Assembly (NCBI GenBank): GCA_030149025.1
Contig: JASBSH010000194.1
Location: 1-15,479 of the forward strand
Length of the DNA: 15,479 nt
Direction: 5' to 3'
From: Actinomycetales bacterium
GTDB taxonomy: Bacteria; Actinomycetota; Actinomycetes; Actinomycetales; BWSM-131
Positions 6,455-12,669 of the stretch are shown one piece after another; the first letter of the stretch is position 1, and every line of letters begins with the position of its first letter. The position numbers were made by a program, and so were the translations under genes. Under the pieces are notes generated by a model, which was given only the letters and a program-made list of their open reading frames with translations, was not told the DNA's origin and made no database searches.

Positions 6455-7276
6455 ATGCTCACCATCGCTTCCGTCAACGTCAACGGCATCCGCGCCGCGC
6501 ACCGACGTGGGATGCCCGCGTGGCTGGCGGAGCGCCGTCCGGACATCGTCTGCCTCCAAGAGGTCCGCGCGACCGACGCCGTCCTCTGCGAGATCCTCGG
6601 CGACGGCTGGGCGCTCGCGCACAGCGAGCCGACGATCGACGGCCACGCGGGTCGGGCCGGGGTCGCTGTGGCGTCCCGGCTGCCGATCACGGCGGTGCGA
6701 GACGACGTCGGTGCCCCCCGGTTCGCCGGTGCGGGCCGATGGGTCGAGGCGGACGTCGACACGCACGCCGGCCGGGACAGCTCACCTTCGGCGCCGCTCA
6801 CCGTGGTGTCGGTGTACGTGCACACGGGTGAGGCGGAAACGCCCAGGCAGGAGGAGAAGTACGCGTTCCTCGCGGCGATGCAGGCCCGGATGGAGCAGCT
6901 GCGCTCCGACGGGCGGCACGTGCTGGTATGCGGCGACGTCAACGTCGCCCACCGCGAGGCGGATCTGAGGAACTGGAAGGGAAACCTCAAGAAGTCCGGC
7001 TTCCTACCGGGCGAGCGGGCCGTGCTCGACCGTTGGTTCGGTGAGCTCGGCTGGGTGGACGTGGTGCGGTCGCTCGCGGGGGAGGGCCCCGGCCCGTACT
7101 CGTGGTGGTCCTGGCGGGGCAGGGCGTTCGACAACGACACCGGCTGGCGCATTGACTACCAGATCGCCTCTCTGGGGTTCGCCGAGCGGGCGGTCAAGGC
7201 TGCCGTCGACCGCGCCCCGTCGTACGCCGAGCGGTGGAGCGATCATGCGCCCGTCGTCGTCGACTACGACCGCTGA
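6455..7276 (+). CDS. xth: Exodeoxyribonuclease III (AP endonuclease, Xth family)
   Basis: This is a base-excision-repair enzyme that incises abasic sites and trims 3' ends. The 273-residue protein has the endonuclease/exonuclease/phosphatase fold, and all signature residues can be matched to E. coli XthA: N8 (SVNVNGIRA), E36 (CLQEVRA), Y121 (SVYVHTGE), D161 and N163 (CGDVNVAH), D234 (WRIDYQIAS), and D263 with H264 (WSDHAPVV). The segment NWKGNLKKSGFLPGERAVL and the following YSWWSWRG are typical of bacterial ExoIII. It starts at ATG 6455, with TAGGAT six bases upstream, so it is probably translated from a leaderless mRNA. It is divergent from the M20 hydrolase, with which it shows no obvious functional link. 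Confidence 0.94.
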   Translation: MLTIASVNVNGIRAAHRRGMPAWLAERRPDIVCLQEVRATDAVLCEILGDGWALAHSEPTIDGHAGRAGVAVASRLPITAVRDDVGAPRFAGAGRWVEADVDTHAGRDSSPSAPLTVVSVYVHTGEAETPRQEEKYAFLAAMQARMEQLRSDGRHVLVCGDVNVAHREADLRNWKGNLKKSGFLPGERAVLDRWFGELGWVDVVRSLAGEGPGPYSWWSWRGRAFDNDTGWRIDYQIASLGFAERAVKAAVDRAPSYAERWSDHAPVVVDYDR

Positions 7277-7329
7277 CGGAACTGGCCGCCGTCCACACCG
7301 CCTGCCCCGTCCGCAAAGCTCTCCCACAA

Positions 7330-7407
7330 CCTGCAAACCGCGACGTTCTGCCACGGGGCTCGTGCTCAGAGACCCGATTTCGGCCTGCAGAAGGTCGCGG
7401 TCTGCGG
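7330..7407. terminator. Imperfect 21-bp inverted repeat between convergent genes
   Basis: The left arm CTGCAAACCGCGACGTTCTG (7331-7350, extending to 7330 and 7351) and the right arm GCAGAAGGTCGCGGTCTGCG (7387-7406) are reverse complements with about three mismatches, separated by about 35 nt. The region lies between the ends of xth (7276) and the MFS gene (7442), so it may fold as a terminator for both. No T-tract is visible. The right arm starts with CTGCAGAA (7385-7392), also present in the dispersed repeats of this window. Confidence 0.5.
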
Positions 7408-7441
7408 AGGGTTGGTGCTGGGCGGGACTCGGGGCGCAGGC

Positions 7442-8773
7442 TCAGGCGTGCTGGTCGAGGCCGCGCGGCAGCTCGCGCATCCCGATGAGCGGCGAGAACA
7501 GCACCGGCGCAGCGGCGACGGCTGCACCCGCGGCGGCGACCCAGAGCGTCGGGACGACGCCGACACGCGAGCCGAGCACCCCGGCGACAAGTCCACCGAG
7601 CGGCATCGTGCCCCAGACGATGCTCCGGACCGACGCGTTCATGCGGCCGAGCAGCGGCTTGGGGCAGACGCGTTGGCGGAAGCTCACCTGGGTCACGTTG
7701 TAGACGACGGTAGTGAACGAGATGCCGAATGCTGCGCCCGCCAGCGCCGGGACCGCCGGCAGGACGCCGGCGAGCGGGGTCAGGGCGGCGAAGGGCGCGC
7801 TCGCGAGGATCGACAGCGGGATGATCCGGCCCTCGCCGATCCACGCGGCGAGGCGGGCGGCTACCAACGCGCCGATGAGCCCGCCGACCGAGCCTGTCGA
7901 CATCACCAGACCGATGACGGTCTCGTTCAGCCCGAGATTGCGGAGCACGAACAGCACCAGCAGTGACGTCGACATCGCACCGAAGAAGTTGCTGAGCGCC
8001 GTACAGGCCGTTATCCGCGCGAGCAGAGGGTGTTTCAGCACGAAGGACAACCCCTCGGCGATCTCCGTCCGCAGTGCTCGCCGGTCCGCGCGGGGCGGGG
8101 GTGACTCGGCGTGCCGGATTCGCCACACGAAGGTCACCGACGCGATCATGCAGATGGCAGTGCTCGCTATGGTGAACGGTGCGCCGATGACCCGGATCAG
8201 CCCACCCCCGAGTGCCGGTCCGGCGACCTGCGAAACCGACTGAACCGCCTGCAGCTTCGCGTTGCCCTCCGCGATCCGCTCCGAAGGGACCAGGTCCGGC
8301 AGGTACGACTGGTACGCCACGTCGAAGAACACCGTCGCCGTGCCGACGCCTAGTGCGACGGCGAACAGCTGGGTCATCGTCAGCGCGTCCAGCACGTAGG
8401 CCGCGGGGAGGGTGAGCAGCAGCAGCCCCCGTACGGCGTCCCCGAGCATGAGCACGCGCTTCTTGCGCCACCGGTCCACCCACGCCCCGGCGGGCAGCCC
8501 GACGAGCAGGAACGCGGCCATCTCGAACGCCGTCAGCAAACCCATCTGGAACGCCGTGGCGTCGAGCACCCGTACGGCCAGCACGGGCAGGGCGAGCATC
8601 GTCAGCTGAACCCCGAGCTGGGACACGGCATCGCCGAACCACAGCTGTCGGAAGTCGTGGTGGAACGCAAGGCTGTTCGGGTCGAGCCGCAACGCACGGC
8701 GCCACCGGCTCGGCGTCGGGGTCGCCGCGGCGTTCGGGGCGGGAGCCGGTGACGTGCCGGGCTGCGAGGTCAT
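7442..8773 (-). CDS. MFS transporter (MFS_3 / drug-exporter type)
   Basis: This 443-residue inner-membrane protein has about twelve hydrophobic segments and a Pro/Ala-rich cytoplasmic N-terminus of about 40 residues. The motif-A-like loop GLPAGAWVDRWRKKRVLML (92-110) follows TM2. The segment SFRQRVCPKPLLGRMNASVR (364-383) before TM11 is characteristic of MFS_3 (EntS-like) proton-driven exporters. The substrate is unknown. The promoter is readable: TTGACT (8805-8810, minus strand), an 18-bp spacer, CACCCT (8781-8786), then 7 nt to ATG 8773. A palindromic operator covers the -35. The divergent ArsR-type regulator next door probably represses it, the usual layout for inducible efflux of a toxic small molecule. 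Confidence 0.9.
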   Translation of the reverse strand: MTSQPGTSPAPAPNAAATPTPSRWRRALRLDPNSLAFHHDFRQLWFGDAVSQLGVQLTMLALPVLAVRVLDATAFQMGLLTAFEMAAFLLVGLPAGAWVDRWRKKRVLMLGDAVRGLLLLTLPAAYVLDALTMTQLFAVALGVGTATVFFDVAYQSYLPDLVPSERIAEGNAKLQAVQSVSQVAGPALGGGLIRVIGAPFTIASTAICMIASVTFVWRIRHAESPPPRADRRALRTEIAEGLSFVLKHPLLARITACTALSNFFGAMSTSLLVLFVLRNLGLNETVIGLVMSTGSVGGLIGALVAARLAAWIGEGRIIPLSILASAPFAALTPLAGVLPAVPALAGAAFGISFTTVVYNVTQVSFRQRVCPKPLLGRMNASVRSIVWGTMPLGGLVAGVLGSRVGVVPTLWVAAAGAAVAAAPVLFSPLIGMRELPRGLDQHA

Positions 8774-8780
8774 GAGAATC

Positions 8781-8810
8781 AGGGTGGATCCAGTGATTGG
8801 GAAAAGTCAA
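8781..8810 (-). promoter_or_regulatory. Promoter of the MFS exporter gene
   Basis: On the minus strand, a -35 TTGACT (8805-8810) and a -10 CACCCT (8781-8786) are separated by 18 bp. The -10 lies 7 nt before the start codon, so the mRNA is probably leaderless. Confidence 0.55.
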
Positions 8811-8815
8811 TCACT
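8792..8815. promoter_or_regulatory. Palindromic operator in the MFS/regulator divergent promoter
   Basis: AGTGATTG (8792-8799) and CAATCACT (8808-8815) are perfect reverse complements separated by 8 bp, in the 69-bp gap between the two divergent genes. The site overlaps the exporter's -35 and lies just upstream of the regulator's -10. One dimeric regulator bound here could block both promoters. Confidence 0.7.
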
Positions 8816-8830
8816 TGTTGCCGGATGTCG

Positions 8831-8836
8831 TACGCT
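8831..8836 (+). promoter_or_regulatory. Candidate -10 of the regulator gene (leaderless)
   Basis: TACGCT lies 6 nt before an in-frame GTG at 8843, the same geometry as for xth. A -35 around 8808-8813 would fall in the right arm of the operator. Confidence 0.45.
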
Positions 8837-8842
8837 CGCCCT

Positions 8843-9583
8843 GTGGGCGGGACGGGACGGCGCGGCGGGGCAGGACGTGTGGGCGGGGCAGGACGTACGG
8901 GCGGGACGGGACGACGCGATGCGCCGGAGCCGGTCGGCCCGCCTCCGCACGGCCCCATCGAGCCGGGCACGCCCCTCGGGCCGTGGACGAGGCGGGAGGC
9001 GGATGACGCCGAGGCGAAGGCACTGGCCTCCGGGCTCCGGCTGCAGATCCTGCGCCTGACCCTGCGGGAGCCGCTGACCAACCAGGAGATCGCCGCTCGC
9101 CTCGGCCGCAACCCTGCCAGTGTGCTGCACCACGTGCGGACACTGCTGGCCACCGGCTTCCTCGTGGCAGAGGGCGAGCGCAAGGGCACGCGCGGCGCCC
9201 GGGAGGTGCCCTACCGGGCAACCGGCAAGTCCTGGTACATGTCCACGCCGGTCGGAAGCGGCGCCATCGTGGACGCGTTCGTCGCCGAGGCCAGCCAGGT
9301 CCCTGCCGAGCAGATCGACGCGTGGCGCCTCGGCCTCCGGCTGAGCTCCGAGCACCGTGATGAGCTCGGTCGCCGCCTCGCTGAGGTGCTGGAGGAGTTC
9401 GCGGACCGTGAGCCCGACCCCGACGGTGAGGATGTCTCGGTCTTCGTCGCGGTGCACCCCGAACCGGTCCGGTCCCGGCACAACGACAGGCGCAACGACA
9501 AGCGCAACGGCAGGCGCAGCGAGCGTGGACAGCCCGGCCGCAGCGTCAGCGGATCCGCCGGCCAGGACCGGCAGGTCAGCTGA
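8843..9583 (+). CDS. Winged-helix (ArsR-type) transcriptional regulator
   Basis: This is the probable repressor of the divergent MFS exporter. The winged-helix domain covers about residues 55-140 (numbered from an in-frame ATG at 8825): a helix at ALASGLRLQILRLTL, helix-turn-helix TNQEIAARLGRNPASVLHHVRTL, and a wing ending in EVPYRATGKSWYMS. A helical C-terminal part (about 145-195) could bind ligand or dimerise. Both ends are low-complexity and basic: a Gly/Arg-rich N-terminus encoded by 15-bp direct repeats (8845-8859 with 8899-8913; 8864-8878 with 8882-8896), and an Asn/Arg-rich tail after residue 215. The frame opens at ATG 8825, but TACGCT would overlap those codons. I prefer GTG 8843, six bases after it, though the start could lie further in. 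The effector is unknown. Confidence 0.82.
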   Translation: MGGTGRRGGAGRVGGAGRTGGTGRRDAPEPVGPPPHGPIEPGTPLGPWTRREADDAEAKALASGLRLQILRLTLREPLTNQEIAARLGRNPASVLHHVRTLLATGFLVAEGERKGTRGAREVPYRATGKSWYMSTPVGSGAIVDAFVAEASQVPAEQIDAWRLGLRLSSEHRDELGRRLAEVLEEFADREPDPDGEDVSVFVAVHPEPVRSRHNDRRNDKRNGRRSERGQPGRSVSGSAGQDRQVS

Positions 9584-9650
9584 CGCAGAGCCGGTGCCGC
9601 CGAGGCGACAAGGGGTGCGACCCAGGCCAGGAACGCTTCCGCTCTCCTGC

Positions 9651-9656
9651 CACAAT
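9651..9656 (+). promoter_or_regulatory. Candidate -10 of trpS (leaderless)
   Basis: CACAAT ends 6 nt before the trpS ATG at 9663, matching the spacing seen at xth. There is no Shine-Dalgarno and no T-box-like leader in the 79-bp gap after the regulator gene. Confidence 0.4.
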
Positions 9657-9662
9657 GCAGCA

Positions 9663-10685
9663 ATGCCAGATGCTTCTGCGCGTCCCCGGCTGTTCTCCGG
9701 GATGCAGCCCACCAGCGATTCCCTGCACCTGGGCAACTACCTGGGAGCTCTCGTGGAGTGGGTCGCGATGCAGGAGACGCACGAGGCCATCTACTGCGTC
9801 GTCGACCTCCACGCCATCACCGTGGAGCAGGACCCCGAGAAGCTGCGCGAGCGCACCCGTCGCACGGCCGCACAGTTCCTCGCCGCGGGGGTCGACCCCG
9901 GGCGTTCGACGCTCTTCGTGCAGAGCCATGTTCCCGAGCACGCCGAGCTCGCGTGGGCGCTGGGCTGCTACACCGGTTTCGGCGAGGCGAGCCGGATGAC
10001 GCAGTTCAAGGACAAGGCCGCGAAGCAGGGCGGCGACCGCACCACCGTCGGGCTGTTCACGTACCCCGTGCTGATGGCAGCCGACATCCTCCTCTACGAC
10101 GCCGACGAGGTGCCCGTGGGAGAGGACCAGCGTCAGCACTTGGAGCTCACCCGCGACCTGGCGCAGCGCTTCAACGCCAGGTACGGCAGCACGTTCGTGG
10201 TGCCCGAGCCGCGCATCGTCAAGGAGCGCGCGAAGATCACGGACCTGCAGGAGCCGACGGCGAAGATGAGCAAGTCCGCGGGCTCGGGCACCGGGCTCAT
10301 CGAGATCCTGGACCCACCGAACGTCATCACGAAGCGGATCAAGTCCGCGGTCACGGACACCGGCCGGGAGGTCAGGTTCGACCCTGAGCACAAGCCTGGA
10401 GTGTCGAACCTGCTGACCATCTACTCGGCTCTCACGGGGCGCAGCATCCCCGACCTGGAGCTCGACTACTCCGGTCGCGGCTACGGCGACCTGAAGAAGG
10501 ACCTCGCCGAGGTCACCGTCGAGGCGCTCGCCCCGGTGCGGGAGAAGGCCACGGCGTACCTCGGGGACCCCGCGGCCCTGGACGCCGTCCTCGCCGACGG
10601 TGCGGAACGCGCCAGAACGATCGCGAGTGAGACAGTGGCCCGCGTGTACGACAAGGTGGGATTCCTGCCGGGGCGGCGGTCTTGA
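9663..10685 (+). CDS. trpS: Tryptophanyl-tRNA synthetase
   Basis: TrpS charges tRNA-Trp with tryptophan in the cytoplasm. The 340-residue class Ic synthetase has the HIGH-type motif HLGN (22-25) after FSGMQPTSDSL, the tryptophan-site helix LMAADILLYDADEVPVGEDQ (137-156), and the KMSKS loop (201-205). Length and order are typical of the bacterial enzyme. The start is ATG 9663: the reading frame is open well upstream, but that part overlaps the regulator gene in another frame and lacks family similarity. The stop TGA overlaps the TTG start of the next gene, so the two are probably co-translated. Confidence 0.96.
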   Translation: MPDASARPRLFSGMQPTSDSLHLGNYLGALVEWVAMQETHEAIYCVVDLHAITVEQDPEKLRERTRRTAAQFLAAGVDPGRSTLFVQSHVPEHAELAWALGCYTGFGEASRMTQFKDKAAKQGGDRTTVGLFTYPVLMAADILLYDADEVPVGEDQRQHLELTRDLAQRFNARYGSTFVVPEPRIVKERAKITDLQEPTAKMSKSAGSGTGLIEILDPPNVITKRIKSAVTDTGREVRFDPEHKPGVSNLLTIYSALTGRSIPDLELDYSGRGYGDLKKDLAEVTVEALAPVREKATAYLGDPAALDAVLADGAERARTIASETVARVYDKVGFLPGRRS

Positions 10686-11224
10686 CCGACGAGATCGTCA
10701 TCGGGGTCGCCATCGCGATCCCCGAACCGTACGGTGACGACCTGACGCGGTGGCGCAAGGACCTCGGTGACCCTCTGGCGGCGGCGATCCCGCCGCACGT
10801 GACCCTGCTGCCGCCAACGCCGGTCCTGCGCACCCAGCTGCCCGCGATCCGCGAGCACCTTCAGAGCGCGGCGGTATCCCTCCGCCCGTTCACCATGCGG
10901 CTGCGCGGCACGGGGACGTTCCGGCCCGTCTCCCCGGTGGTCTTCGTCCAGGTGGCGGAGGGGATCGCCGCCTGCGAGAAGATCGAGAGCCGCGTCCGGT
11001 CCGGGATCCTGGAGCGCGAGCTCACCTTCAACTACCACCCTCACGTCACCGTCGCCCACCACCTGGAGGACGACGCACTCGACCGTGCCTTCGACACCCT
11101 GTCGGACTACGAGGCGACGTTCCGGGTGTCATCGTTCGAGCTCTTCGAGCACGGGGGTGACGGCGTCTGGCGTCCCGTTGTGAGCTTCGCACTGAACGGT
11201 GTCTCGGAGGAGTCCGAGGCCTGA
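10682..11224 (+). CDS. 2'-5' RNA ligase family / 2H phosphoesterase
   Basis: This small protein (180 residues) belongs to the 2H phosphoesterase superfamily, which acts on 2',3'-cyclic or 2'-5' RNA phosphodiesters. The two defining HxT motifs are present at the expected spacing: PPHVTLLPP (H39, T41) and YHPHVTVAHH (H121, T123). Family members include bacterial ThpR/LigT (RNA 2',3'-cyclic phosphodiesterase); the in vivo RNA target is generally unclear. It starts at TTG 10682, overlapping the trpS stop by four bases (TTGA), with no strong Shine-Dalgarno, so translation probably depends on trpS. A tRNA-related function would fit this neighbour but is inference. Confidence 0.88.
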   Translation: MTDEIVIGVAIAIPEPYGDDLTRWRKDLGDPLAAAIPPHVTLLPPTPVLRTQLPAIREHLQSAAVSLRPFTMRLRGTGTFRPVSPVVFVQVAEGIAACEKIESRVRSGILERELTFNYHPHVTVAHHLEDDALDRAFDTLSDYEATFRVSSFELFEHGGDGVWRPVVSFALNGVSEESEA

Positions 11225-11231
11225 TCCTGTC

Positions 11232-11255
11232 GTCTGCAGAACTGCAAGATCACGA
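11232..11255 (+). repeat. Dispersed near-palindromic repeat, copy 4
   Basis: The core CTGCAGAACTGCAAGATC is intact, preceded by GT instead of GAT and followed by ACGA. It lies in the 101-bp convergent gap after the 2H phosphoesterase gene and 3' of the minus-strand carboxypeptidase, 12 bp from copy 5. Confidence 0.85.
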
Positions 11256-11267
11256 AGAATGGCCTGG

Positions 11268-11292
11268 GATCTGCAGAACTGCATGATCACGA
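11268..11292 (+). repeat. Dispersed near-palindromic repeat, copy 5
   Basis: This is a full-length copy with one substitution (CTGCAGAACTGCATGATC), followed by ACGA. It is in the same orientation as copies 1-4 and 34 bp beyond the carboxypeptidase stop. Confidence 0.85.
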
Positions 11293-11325
11293 ACGAGCGT
11301 TTGCGCGGACCTGAACGGGGGACGG

Positions 11326-12579
11326 TCAGGAGCGGCTGAGGCGCCGGGTCGCACGGGCGCGGCGCCGCAGCAGGACCCGCAGACGCAGCAGGAACACCGC
11401 CGCCACGAGGAAGCCGACGACGACCAGCGGCACCTTCAGCCATGACGGCATCCGCGAGTCGCCGACACCCGCCATGCTCGGACGTGAGGCCACCGGTGCG
11501 CCGTCGACGTCCGTGCCCGACCCCCCTGGTGAGCCGACCGCGGAACCTGAGCGTCCGGCGTCCTCGTTGGTGTTCGTCTGGGCCGCGGGACGGAAGCCGG
11601 GCGGCTCGAGCGACCCCACCGGCTGCACCCGGGACCCGTTGGCGAACGCCCAGTCGAGCAGGGCCGCGGTGTGCTTCCACGTCGGCGCCTCGGACTTGAG
11701 CAGGGCGACGACGTACCGGTTGCCGTCCCGCTCAGCGGCTCCGACGAAGCTGCCGCGGGCGGCGTTCGTGTAGCCGTTCTTGACCCCGAGCGCACCGGGG
11801 TAGTTGGCGAGCAGCTTGTTGTGGTTGGCGACCTGGAAGTACGGGCGTCCCGCGCCGATGGTGGTGCCCTTGCCCGGGAACTGGTACTGCCGCGTGGCGG
11901 CGAGCTTGGCCAGCTCCGGGTTGTCCAGCAGTGCGCGGGCCATCAGCGCCAGGTCCCGTGCCGTCGTCACCTGGCCGGGCGCGTCCAGTCCGCTGGTGTT
12001 GCGGACCACGGTGGATGCGGCGCCGATCCGCTCGGCCTCCGCCTGCATCTTCGCCACGGCCGCGTTCTGGCCGCCGGAGAGGGTGCCGAGCGCGAAGGCG
12101 GCGTCGTTGCCGCTGCCAAGCATGAGGGCGTGCAGCAGGTCGTCGACGGTGTAGACGGACCCCGGGTCGAGCCCCACCTTGCTGCCCACGATCGCGGCGT
12201 CCTCGCGAACGGCGGTGTACTGGGTGGAGCGGTCGAGCCCCGGGGCGAGCGCCAGCGCGGTGAGGATCTTCAGCGTGCTGGCCGGTGCCAGCTGCGCCGT
12301 CGCGTTGTTCGCGGCCAGCACCTCACCGCTGTCCAGGTCGGCGACCAGCCACGCAGCCGCCGGCACGGACGGGGGAGCCGGCACGCCGGCGGGCACGACC
12401 AGGCCGGGTCTGGAGAGCGGGTCGGCGCCGCTCGCGCCGGTGGCCGTGCCCTGCGCTCTCGCCGACGTGGGCGCGACGAGTGCCCCGGCCGCGGCCAGTA
12501 GCAGCGCGATCACGACGAGGACGCCGCCACGCAGGTTCGCGCGGGCATCCTGCGGGTGGGTGGTCGGGGCGGAAGACAT
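11326..12579 (-). CDS. D-alanyl-D-alanine carboxypeptidase (peptidase S11, low-molecular-mass PBP)
   Basis: This probable exported, membrane-anchored enzyme trims the terminal D-Ala from peptidoglycan stem peptides. The 417-residue protein has an N-terminal hydrophobic segment (about 19-36) with a likely signal-peptidase site after SARA (42). Active-site motifs are S101-T-L-K104 (SxxK), S156-G-N158 (SxN) and K267-N-G269 in ALGVKNGYTNAARG at the KTG position. An Asp/Gly/Ser-rich linker (about 335-375) leads to a C-terminal membrane helix (about 383-400) and a strongly basic cytoplasmic tail. This gives a bitopic anchor instead of the amphipathic helix of E. coli DacA. KNG in place of KTG is the only departure at the active site. 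The start is ATG 12579; TAGCGT lies 8 nt upstream. It follows sdhB in the same direction. Confidence 0.92.
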   Translation of the reverse strand: MSSAPTTHPQDARANLRGGVLVVIALLLAAAGALVAPTSARAQGTATGASGADPLSRPGLVVPAGVPAPPSVPAAAWLVADLDSGEVLAANNATAQLAPASTLKILTALALAPGLDRSTQYTAVREDAAIVGSKVGLDPGSVYTVDDLLHALMLGSGNDAAFALGTLSGGQNAAVAKMQAEAERIGAASTVVRNTSGLDAPGQVTTARDLALMARALLDNPELAKLAATRQYQFPGKGTTIGAGRPYFQVANHNKLLANYPGALGVKNGYTNAARGSFVGAAERDGNRYVVALLKSEAPTWKHTAALLDWAFANGSRVQPVGSLEPPGFRPAAQTNTNEDAGRSGSAVGSPGGSGTDVDGAPVASRPSMAGVGDSRMPSWLKVPLVVVGFLVAAVFLLRLRVLLRRRARATRRLSRS

Positions 12580-12580
12580 C

Positions 12581-12630
12581 GACGGCCACGCTAGCCGTTG
12601 CGATCACCCGCAACGACTGACGTGGCCGTC
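12581..12630 (-). terminator. Nested perfect hairpin between sdhB and the carboxypeptidase gene
   Basis: The outer arms GACGGCCACG (12581-12590) and CGTGGCCGTC (12621-12630) are perfect 10-bp reverse complements. Inside them CGTTGCG (12596-12602) and CGCAACG (12609-12615) form a perfect 7-bp stem with loop ATCACC. Two 5-nt strands (CTAGC and ACTGA) form an internal loop between the stems. It could terminate the sdh transcript, but it has no T-tract and ends 1 nt from the carboxypeptidase start codon. Confidence 0.55.
12588..12593 (-). promoter_or_regulatory. Candidate -10 of the carboxypeptidase gene
   Basis: TAGCGT on the minus strand lies 8 nt before the ATG. It overlaps the arm and bulge of the nested hairpin at 12581-12630. 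Confidence 0.4.
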
Positions 12631-12639
12631 CTGTGCTTC

Positions 12640-12669
12640 GTCAGATCTGTCCGAACGTCCAGATCAGAC
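12640..12669 (-). terminator. Second hairpin over the sdhB stop codon
   Basis: GTCAGATCTG (12640-12649) and CAGATCAGAC (12660-12669) pair with one mismatch around a 10-nt loop. The sdhB stop (12664-12666) lies in one arm. It may act with the adjacent nested hairpin to define the 3' end of the sdh mRNA. Confidence 0.35.

Noticed and set aside
5331..6968. 545-codon plus-strand open frame
   Set aside because: It spans the M20 gene antisense and then xth out of frame. It is Ser/Arg/Pro-rich and has no family similarity.
7194..8810. 538-codon minus-strand open frame
   Set aside because: It overlaps the MFS gene in another frame and the end of xth. It is Arg-rich without membrane segments or motifs.
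9357..9662. Upstream extension of the trpS frame
   Set aside because: It overlaps the regulator's coding sequence out of frame. TrpS family similarity begins right after ATG 9663.
9584..9662. Possible T-box or attenuator leader before trpS
   Set aside because: The gap is only 79 bp and shows no T-box sequence, specifier hairpin or Trp-rich leader peptide.
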